Below are positions 19,240 through 26,271 of a stretch of DNA of 64,000 nt, piece after piece (within the stretch, counting starts at the first letter, position 1; each line of letters starts with the position of its first letter). This DNA comes from Bacillus sp. S3 (GTDB lineage Bacteria > Bacillota > Bacilli > Bacillales > Cytobacillaceae): the NCBI RefSeq assembly GCF_005154805.1, contig NZ_CP039727.1, positions 1,857,501 through 1,921,500 on the forward strand. Reading direction: 5' to 3'. Position numbers and translations under genes: made by a program. The notes under the pieces are model-generated. The model was not told where the DNA came from and searched no databases. It saw only the letters and a list, made by a program, of their open reading frames with translations.

Positions 19240-20171
19240 TTGAAATTATTAACTTAACGAAAAGGTATGGAAAATTTACCGCGCTTGATTCTTTAAATCT
19301 TACTATTGACAAAGGCTCCGTGTTTGGTTTTGTCGGTCAAAATGGTGCCGGGAAATCGACGACCTTTTCGATATTAGCAACATTGCTTTCCCCAAGCTCC
19401 GGAACGGCTTATATTAATGGCTATAATATTTCGAAAGAGCCGAAAGCTGTCCGTAGTCAAATTGGCTATATGCCTGATTTCTTCGGTGTTTACGATCAAT
19501 TAAAGGCCGTTGAGTATTTGGATTTTTACGGTGCAAGTTATGGAATCAGCCAGAGCGAAAGAAAGAAATTAATCCCTCAGCTTCTTGAATTAGTTAATTT
19601 GACACATAAACAGGATTCGTATGTTGACGTCCTTTCGAGAGGAATGAAGCAAAGACTTTGCCTGGCAAGATCATTGATTCATGATCCCGAGGTCCTGATA
19701 CTAGATGAGCCTGCCTCTGGCCTTGATCCGAGGGCACGGGTTGAAATGAGAGAAATCCTGAAAGAATTAAAGAATATGGGCAAAACGATTTTAATATCTT
19801 CACATATCCTGCCAGAACTTGCAGAAATGTGTGATGTAATTGGGATTATTGACCAAGGACGATTGGTGGCAGAGGGCTCTGTCACTGAAATTCAACAACG
19901 CCTTCAAGGGGAGAAGTTAATTATTGTCAGGCTGTATCGTGAGTGGGAAAAAGCGGTGCTTTTCTTCGAGGATCAACCGCATGTGAGTCAAGTAGCAAGA
20001 AGGGATGACGGGGAATCGCTCCAATTCATGTTTGGCGGAAATGTGGAAGAGCAGGTACTGCTGTTGAAAGCAGCCCTGTCACACGATATCCCTATTATCA
20101 GTTTTTCAGAAACTGAAACAAACCTTGAGGATGTATTTATGGAGATTACGAAAGGAGTGGAACTATCGTGA
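19236..20171 (+). CDS. ABC transporter ATP-binding protein
   Basis: Cytoplasmic ATPase of an ABC-2 type exporter; substrate unknown. The 311 residues show Walker A GQNGAGKST (near 32), signature LSRGMKQRLCLARSL (near 131), Walker B VLILDEPASGLDPRAR (near 152) and the switch His in ISSHILPELAEMCD. The C-terminal 90 residues are an extra domain of the type found in CcmA/GldA-like ATPases. Start overlaps the preceding gene by 4 nt and its end overlaps the permease by 4 nt (GTGA), indicating a tightly coupled module. Confidence 0.95.
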   Translation: MIEIINLTKRYGKFTALDSLNLTIDKGSVFGFVGQNGAGKSTTFSILATLLSPSSGTAYINGYNISKEPKAVRSQIGYMPDFFGVYDQLKAVEYLDFYGASYGISQSERKKLIPQLLELVNLTHKQDSYVDVLSRGMKQRLCLARSLIHDPEVLILDEPASGLDPRARVEMREILKELKNMGKTILISSHILPELAEMCDVIGIIDQGRLVAEGSVTEIQQRLQGEKLIIVRLYREWEKAVLFFEDQPHVSQVARRDDGESLQFMFGGNVEEQVLLLKAALSHDIPIISFSETETNLEDVFMEITKGVELS

Positions 20172-21016
20172 GAAATCTTTTCCTCAATCCTGTTTTAAAT
20201 AAGGAATTTAAGCTGAGGTTCCGCTCTTTTAAAAGTTTTCTCGGTTTAGCTTTTTATTTATTGGCACTCTCCATCCTAATCATTGGGTTTATCTATTTAC
20301 AAACTCAAAACTCACCGATGGGGCTGTTCCGTCCGGATCAAAGCAGGGAGATGTTTATGCTGCTGACTTTTATCCAAATGGGGTTAATTCTATTTATTAC
20401 ACCCGGTTTAACCGCAGGGGTCATTAGCGGGGAAAGGGAGAAGCAAACATTAAATATTTTATTAACCACAAATCAGAGTTCCACCAGTATTATTCTTGGG
20501 AAGTTAATTTCATCAGTTTCATTTTTATTATTGATGATTGTCGCTAGCATGCCGATATACAGCATAGTCTTCTTGTTTGGCGGAATTTCACCCGGACAAG
20601 TCGTAACGATTCTTGGCTTTTATATTTTTACGATCCTTGTCTATGGCAGCATCGGCATCTTTCTCTCCACACTGGTTCGAAAGACGATTATTGCGATGGT
20701 AAGTACGTATGGTGTTACTTTATTCTTAACAGCCGGAACGGCTTTCCTGTTCACGGTTACGATGTCTGTCAATCAAATGGGGATCACGGCTAATAACCCG
20801 ATCCCATACTTCTTTGTTATGCTGAATCCGCTCATGATTCTGTTTGGTATTCTGGAACCGACTGCTTTCATCGAATTGTCCAGTCAAGCAGGGATGGGAA
20901 TCCATTTCCCATTATGGGCAGCCTATTTGATTTCGTATACCATCATCTTTCTTATTATGATTTTTGTTAGTATTCGAAAACTCCGTCCAAATATGAAAGT
21001 TAAATCAAATGGATAA
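20168..21016 (+). CDS. ABC-2 type transporter permease
   Basis: Integral membrane partner of the ATPase encoded just upstream. The 282 residues have about six hydrophobic segments, starting after a basic N-terminus (NKEFKLRFRSFKSFLGLAFY), with the ABC-2 family pattern TAGVISGEREKQTLNILLTT between segments 2 and 3. GTG start overlaps the previous gene by 4 nt. Looks like the GldF/NatB kind of permease; substrate cannot be inferred. Confidence 0.9.
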   Translation: MRNLFLNPVLNKEFKLRFRSFKSFLGLAFYLLALSILIIGFIYLQTQNSPMGLFRPDQSREMFMLLTFIQMGLILFITPGLTAGVISGEREKQTLNILLTTNQSSTSIILGKLISSVSFLLLMIVASMPIYSIVFLFGGISPGQVVTILGFYIFTILVYGSIGIFLSTLVRKTIIAMVSTYGVTLFLTAGTAFLFTVTMSVNQMGITANNPIPYFFVMLNPLMILFGILEPTAFIELSSQAGMGIHFPLWAAYLISYTIIFLIMIFVSIRKLRPNMKVKSNG

Positions 21017-21028
21017 GGATTGAGGCAG

Positions 21029-22603
21029 ATGGAGGATAAACAGCTTTATTTTCAGCTGCTAAAGCCAATACGAAGGCAGTTGTTACGAAATAGAATCATT
21101 ACCGAGCTTCATTACTGGCTGCTAACTGTTTTGGCTTTCTCGGTTCTCATTTTATCCGCGGCACGAATAGTTGTCATCCCTTACTATCATGAAATGATTT
21201 GGTATGGCGGTTTCTTCATGCTTCTTGTATTTGTCTTTCGTTGTTGGCGGTCCCAGCCGGGATATAGGGAGGCGGCAAGTCTTTTTAATGACTATATACC
21301 GGATGACCGTGTAATCACAGCCTTTTCGTTTATAGACGATGATGGCATGCTGCAGAAATTGCAGCTTGCCGAAGCACTCACTTTTATGAAGAAAGAACAG
21401 CATCATGTTTTATCAAGGAAAAAACATGAGGTTAGGCCCAAATGGCTTTTGATGGCTGTACTGCTGTTAGGTCTGGCAATCCTTCTTCAGTATTTTCCAA
21501 ATCAAAACCTGCAATTGGCTGTGGTCAAAGAAACGGAATCGAAAATAGTAAAGAAGGCCGTAAAGAAACTGGGAGAAAAGATTGATAAAGAAAAGAACGA
21601 GGAAAAGAAAAAAGCTCTCCAACAGGCGCAGGAGATCATTGCCAAGAGTCCTGAACTCAAGAAAGCAGTTGAGGAATTGGAAAAGCAAAAAAAGGAACTT
21701 GAATTAAAAGCACTGAAGCAAAAAGAACAACTGGAAAAGCTTCATTCATTGCAGCAAGAATTAAAAAATATGGATGTAAGTCAATTGGCAGCTGCACTTA
21801 ATGAGGAGGATATGAAAAAAATTAAAAAGGAACTTGAACGGTTTAACCAAAAATTTGATTCCTTGTCTGAAAGCGAGAAGCAGGCATTCAGCAAGCTCTC
21901 GGGTTTGAACCGCCAGCTTTCTGAAAAAGAATTAGCTGAATTGACAAAGAAGATATCTGAAGCTTTAAACTCGGAAAATGTAATGAATCAGCTTGCTGAT
22001 GCACAAGCGGCCCTTGGAGAAGCAGCAGAAAGTCTGCAAACTGAAATGCTTAGAAACGGATTGCAGCCCCAACAAGTAGCCCTTAATTCCCCCACCCAGT
22101 CTAATGGAGGTCAGACAAACAAGCAAAATGGCAAAAACGGCAGCTCTAAAACAGGCTCACAAGGTGGAGGTCAAGGAAAGCAATCAGCCGGAAATGGCTC
22201 ACAAGGAATTGGCAATGCCACAGGAAGTGGAAATGGATCAGGCCAGGGCACTGGCAGTGGGAATGGCAATGGATCAGGTCAGGGTACAGGAAGCGGAAAG
22301 GGAACAGGGTCCGGAAGTGGTGCCGGACTCGGGCAGGGTTCGCGCCAGCTTCTTACGATTCCGGAGAAAGCAGCCGGTAAAGACAATCTTGAGACAGATA
22401 CAGGTGCCATTGGCAATGGCAGCCCCTCGGAACAGTATGAGGGAAATGGGCCTATTTTAAAAGGCCAGCTTCGCTCCTATCAAGAAGTATACGGAACCTA
22501 TGCAGAAGCCTATCGAAATAGTACCGATCGGGTAAAGCTGCCTTCTGATTTAGAAGAAATCGTTAAAAACTATTTTTTATTGCTTGATCCGAATAAGGAG
22601 TGA
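21029..22603 (+). CDS. Membrane protein with coiled coil and Gly/Ser/Gln-rich linker
   Basis: No firm family name. The 524 residues have two or three membrane segments (about 30-72 and 143-160), then a long Lys/Glu/Gln-rich coiled coil (about 170-300), a further helical part, a low-complexity linker of GSGNGSGQGT-type repeats (about 396-435, DNA 22215-22340) and a C-terminal segment ending VKLPSDLEEIVKNYFLLLDP. A similar C-terminal pattern is, as I remember, common in proteins encoded beside BatA/MoxR loci in other phyla. I chose ATG 21029, 9 nt after AAGGA, over the TTG at 21020. It probably is a structural partner of the vWA proteins. Confidence 0.8.
   Translation: MEDKQLYFQLLKPIRRQLLRNRIITELHYWLLTVLAFSVLILSAARIVVIPYYHEMIWYGGFFMLLVFVFRCWRSQPGYREAASLFNDYIPDDRVITAFSFIDDDGMLQKLQLAEALTFMKKEQHHVLSRKKHEVRPKWLLMAVLLLGLAILLQYFPNQNLQLAVVKETESKIVKKAVKKLGEKIDKEKNEEKKKALQQAQEIIAKSPELKKAVEELEKQKKELELKALKQKEQLEKLHSLQQELKNMDVSQLAAALNEEDMKKIKKELERFNQKFDSLSESEKQAFSKLSGLNRQLSEKELAELTKKISEALNSENVMNQLADAQAALGEAAESLQTEMLRNGLQPQQVALNSPTQSNGGQTNKQNGKNGSSKTGSQGGGQGKQSAGNGSQGIGNATGSGNGSGQGTGSGNGNGSGQGTGSGKGTGSGSGAGLGQGSRQLLTIPEKAAGKDNLETDTGAIGNGSPSEQYEGNGPILKGQLRSYQEVYGTYAEAYRNSTDRVKLPSDLEEIVKNYFLLLDPNKE
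22215..22340 (+). repeat. Imperfect coding tandem repeat (Gly/Ser/Gln/Asn linker)
   Basis: Degenerate in-frame repetition of units encoding GSGNGSGQGT, GSGNGNGSGQGT and GSGKGTGSGSG. The DNA words for GSGQGT recur about 36 bp apart with silent changes, so the array is old or selected rather than freshly duplicated. Copy number could vary between strains. Confidence 0.7.
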
Positions 22604-22610
22604 CAGACAA

Positions 22611-23618
22611 TTGTCCCAATTAAAAGAGAAAGAAAATCAATTTATTTCGGCAGCACAACAGCTAAAAATGGTAAAAGAAGAGTTACAGAATTTTATCGTT
22701 GGTCAAGAGGAAGTGATTGATCAAGTACTGTGGAGTATTTTTTCGGGCGGACATGCGTTATTAGAGGGGCTGCCGGGCCTTGGAAAAACCATGCTGGTCC
22801 GCTCAATTTCAGCCTGCCTGGATTTATCATTTAATCGGATTCAATTCACGCCGGATTTAATGCCGTCAGATATTACCGGCACGATGATTCTGCAGCCGGG
22901 ATTAGACGGCAGGCAGGAGTTTGTTTTTCATGAGGGGCCATTGTTTGGCCATATTATTTTGGCCGATGAAATTAATCGGGCCACGCCAAAGACCCAAAGT
23001 TCCCTGTTAGAGGCGATGGCGGAGCAGACGGTAACGGTGATGGGCACTACTAAACAGCTTTCCAAGCCATTTTTTGTGCTGGCTACCCAGAACCCGATTG
23101 ATATGGAAGGCACCTATCCGCTCCCTGAGGCGCAAATGGACCGTTTTATTTGTAAAATACAAGTGGATTATCCAACAAAAGCGGAACTAAAAGAGATTGC
23201 TTTACGAACAACAGGTATTGCGGTGCCGCAATTAAAGAAAATTTTAAGCGCCTCCGACGTATTAGCCTTGCAGCAGCTTTCAAAGGAAATATTAGTCTCA
23301 GATGATTTGTTAAATATTGCGGTCTCCATCATAGATGCGACTAACCCTGCTTCGGGAGATGCCCCTGAAAGGGTTAAACAATACGTTCAATTCGGCAGCG
23401 GGCCGAGAGGATTACAGGGTCTGATTCAAATGGCAAAAACGAGAGCATTATTTGCCGGAAGATTCCATATTTCTATGGGAGACTTAAAACAGACAGCCAT
23501 CCCGGTTTTAAGACACCGTTTATTATTGAATTTTGAGGGAGAAGCAAACGGTGTGACAGCAGACGACTTGATTAAAGATGTATTGGAACAAGCAGGAAAG
23601 GCAGAACGTCAAGTATGA
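22611..23618 (+). CDS. MoxR family AAA+ ATPase
   Basis: AAA+ ATPase of the MoxR type, thought to act as a chaperone that remodels or activates partner vWA proteins. The 335 residues show Walker A GLPGLGKTMLV (near 51), Walker B LADEINRATPKTQSSLLEAM (near 116) and sensor region LATQNPIDMEGTYPLPEAQMDRF (split family motif), then a lid domain. The start is TTG 22611, 10 nt after AAGGAG; upstream in-frame codons overlap the previous gene. The downstream DUF58 start overlaps its stop by 4 nt (ATGA). The MoxR-DUF58-vWA order is a known conserved arrangement. Confidence 0.95.
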   Translation: MSQLKEKENQFISAAQQLKMVKEELQNFIVGQEEVIDQVLWSIFSGGHALLEGLPGLGKTMLVRSISACLDLSFNRIQFTPDLMPSDITGTMILQPGLDGRQEFVFHEGPLFGHIILADEINRATPKTQSSLLEAMAEQTVTVMGTTKQLSKPFFVLATQNPIDMEGTYPLPEAQMDRFICKIQVDYPTKAELKEIALRTTGIAVPQLKKILSASDVLALQQLSKEILVSDDLLNIAVSIIDATNPASGDAPERVKQYVQFGSGPRGLQGLIQMAKTRALFAGRFHISMGDLKQTAIPVLRHRLLLNFEGEANGVTADDLIKDVLEQAGKAERQV

Positions 23619-24484
23619 CAGCTCATATGCACTCCATGCTTGCAAGACTGGCGAAACTGAGATTGATGGCAAAGACACGAAGGCTTGGCGCTCATAAAGG
23701 AAGAAGACAGGCGAATAAGTTTGGAACTTCACTTGAATTTTCGGATTATCGACTTTATCAGCCTGGGGATGATGTCCGGCAAATTGACTGGAATATTTAT
23801 GGCAGGACGCACAAGCATTATATCAAAAGGTTTTTAGATGAACAGGAATTAGCGATAACGGTCTTTTTAGATGTCTCTGGTTCAATGCAGGCAATAGAAA
23901 CAAAGTGGGCTCGGGCAAAAGAACTTGCAGCCTCCTTTAGCTTTATTGCCCTATCAGGTGAAGACCGCTTGTCGTTTGTCCCGGTTTCTTCGGAGCCATT
24001 TGTAAAGGTTAGCAGAAAAGGGTCCGTGTACGCAAAGAAAGTGTTTTTTGATATTCTTCAGTTCCCATTGCATGAGGGTTCCGGAACATTTACCGAAAAC
24101 CTTCACAAAAATTCGTTAAAGAATAACCAGCTGGCCATTCTCATTACGGACGGCCTTGAGCCGCTTGAGTCCTTTGAGTCATTATTCCGTTCCATCGCCG
24201 CTAGAAAACAAGAAGTTACATTGATCCAATTATTAAGCAGGGACGAATTAAATCCGATTTATACAGGGGATGTAAAGCTGATTGATAGTGAATCAAAAGA
24301 AAGTGTACAGGTATCAATGAATGAATTTATCTTAGGAAACTATCAAAGGCAATTGAACATGCATAATCACAAACTTGAACTTTTATGCCGCCGGTTCGGC
24401 TTCAGTTATCTAATGACAACAGATCATGCTGACCTCCCAGCGTTTTTATTTCATGAGTGTTCCGCGAAAAGGATGCTTTATTAA
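23615..24484 (+). CDS. DUF58 domain protein (vWA-like)
   Basis: A 289-residue DUF58 protein, the usual direct partner of MoxR ATPases. The diagnostic motif YQPGDDVRQIDWNIYGR is at about 47-63, followed by a vWA-like core with LDVSGSM (near 86), i.e. a DxSxS metal-ion-dependent adhesion site. No membrane segment is seen, so it is likely cytoplasmic. It overlaps the MoxR gene by 4 nt. Its exact biochemical role in this family is not established. Confidence 0.93.
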   Translation: MTAHMHSMLARLAKLRLMAKTRRLGAHKGRRQANKFGTSLEFSDYRLYQPGDDVRQIDWNIYGRTHKHYIKRFLDEQELAITVFLDVSGSMQAIETKWARAKELAASFSFIALSGEDRLSFVPVSSEPFVKVSRKGSVYAKKVFFDILQFPLHEGSGTFTENLHKNSLKNNQLAILITDGLEPLESFESLFRSIAARKQEVTLIQLLSRDELNPIYTGDVKLIDSESKESVQVSMNEFILGNYQRQLNMHNHKLELLCRRFGFSYLMTTDHADLPAFLFHECSAKRMLY

Positions 24485-24498
24485 CAGAGGTGATTGAA

Positions 24499-26271
24499 AT
24501 GTATTTTGCTAACCCATTGTTTTTTCTACTCGTCATTTTCGTCGCCTTTGTTGTGTTATTATATTTTTTTCGGAAACAGTATAAGGAAATTATTAATCCT
24601 TCAAATCTCCTATGGCAGCAGGCAATGAATGAGTGGAAAGCATCACCGTGGATTCAAAAATTACAGCAAAATCTCATCTTTTGGCTGCAAATCGCGGCCC
24701 TTATATTGTTAATGCTTGCTTTAACAAAGCCGATCTGGCACTCGAAGGGGGTTAGGGGAGATCAGCTTATTTGGATTGTTGATACATCAGCAACTATGTC
24801 AGCACAAAAAGGTGACAAGCCGCTCTTTGAACAGTCAAAGCAAGAGATGAAACAGATGGCTAAACGGTTAAATAATCAGGAAGTGACCATCATTATTGCT
24901 GGAACTAAACCCAAAATAGTATTGAACCGGGAAACAAATCCAAATGTCATTCTTAAGATGATTGATGAGCTGCAAGTAACCTATGAACATGAAAATATCA
25001 AAAAGAGTGTGAAGCTCTCGGAATCACTTATTTCACAGCAGAATACGGTCATCCATCTATTTTCAGATGCGATAAAGAAGGAGGACCTTGCTGAAGTAAA
25101 AGAACATGGTTCATATGAAATCCATAATGCAAAGGGGGTTCAAGATAATATCGCGATTCTTTCATTTGGGGTCGCGGGAAAGGACAATCGAATTTCCGGC
25201 CTCGCAGTAGTAGAAAATCAAATGGAAGAGTCGAAAACAATCCCATTTGTCATCACAAGTGAAAATCAAACAATCTTTCAGCAAGAGGTAACCATTCCTC
25301 CCGGTAAACAAGTGGTAATTAATATGCCTGACCTGCCGCTGCACAGGTTTTATCAAGCGGAGATCAAATCCGGGGACCATTATATCGCTGATAACGAACT
25401 AACCGCAGTGTACAGTAACTTAAATCCAAACGTTTATGCACTGGGGGAAATAAATCCTTTTTTCATAAAAGCACTGGAAACGTTGGGCATCCATGCGATG
25501 CAGCGAGATCAAAACAATGCTGCGGGATTAATAGAAGGCGGGATTATTCTTGCGGAAGGGCTTCCGGTTGATGAGTTGCCGAAATTGCCGGTGATATATG
25601 TCAATAAATCAGGCGAACCAATTGAGCTAAAGGAGCCGATTCAAAGCACTAATTCAAGTCTCACTGAATTCGTAGATATGGAAAAAACATACATAAAATA
25701 TGCTGTTATGCCAATAAAGGGGGAATGGGAAACGATTGTAACCAGCGGCAATCACCCGTTAATTCAAACAGGAACAAGACAAGGACAGCCGATCATTATT
25801 TTTAACTTCGCACTTGAGAATACGGATTGGCCGCTGCATCCTGGTTTTCCGATCTTTCTTTATAACAGCTATCAGTGGTTATCAACCCAATCAGGATTTC
25901 TAGGCTACTTTCAGCCAGGGGAGGAAAAGTGGCTCCAGCTTGAAAATCATCAAGCGGGGATGGAAATTTTTAATGCTTCGGGAAAAAGTTTATCCACCCT
26001 GGACCTAGCTAGTGAGAATTTTAAAGCCCCATATAAACCGGGAATCTATCAAGCTATATCAGGAGGTCAAGTCTATTATTTTTCTGTTCTTCTTGATGAT
26101 CGTGAAAAAAGACCGCATTCGGAAGCTTCATTTATTTTGAAGGATCCGAAGGAGAATAAAAAAGAGCTTACATTGAAATCGAATGAATCGTTGTGGATTT
26201 GGCTGACGGCAGTGGTTCTGCTCTTGCTCATTGCAGAATGGGAGGTATTTAGACGTGGGTTTAGAGCTTAA
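24499..26271 (+). CDS. BatA-like membrane protein with vWA domain
   Basis: 590 residues. The N-terminus fits the BatA/aerotolerance-type domain: a first membrane segment (4-24), then an NPSNLLW segment and a second membrane segment (about 56-77), followed by a vWA domain beginning LIWIVDTSATMS (near 90). Its metal site reads DTSAT, with Thr in place of the last Ser. A large beta-rich middle part follows, and a final membrane segment is at about 562-583. I chose ATG 24499 because GAGGTGA lies just upstream; the frame is open back to 24457. Its 3' end overlaps the next gene by 17 nt. Confidence 0.88.
   Translation: MYFANPLFFLLVIFVAFVVLLYFFRKQYKEIINPSNLLWQQAMNEWKASPWIQKLQQNLIFWLQIAALILLMLALTKPIWHSKGVRGDQLIWIVDTSATMSAQKGDKPLFEQSKQEMKQMAKRLNNQEVTIIIAGTKPKIVLNRETNPNVILKMIDELQVTYEHENIKKSVKLSESLISQQNTVIHLFSDAIKKEDLAEVKEHGSYEIHNAKGVQDNIAILSFGVAGKDNRISGLAVVENQMEESKTIPFVITSENQTIFQQEVTIPPGKQVVINMPDLPLHRFYQAEIKSGDHYIADNELTAVYSNLNPNVYALGEINPFFIKALETLGIHAMQRDQNNAAGLIEGGIILAEGLPVDELPKLPVIYVNKSGEPIELKEPIQSTNSSLTEFVDMEKTYIKYAVMPIKGEWETIVTSGNHPLIQTGTRQGQPIIIFNFALENTDWPLHPGFPIFLYNSYQWLSTQSGFLGYFQPGEEKWLQLENHQAGMEIFNASGKSLSTLDLASENFKAPYKPGIYQAISGGQVYYFSVLLDDREKRPHSEASFILKDPKENKKELTLKSNESLWIWLTAVVLLLLIAEWEVFRRGFRA

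Noticed and set aside
22104..22460. Open frame of 118 codons inside the coiled-coil protein gene
   Set aside because: Other reading frame of the Gly/Ser/Gln repeat; composition follows from the repeat.
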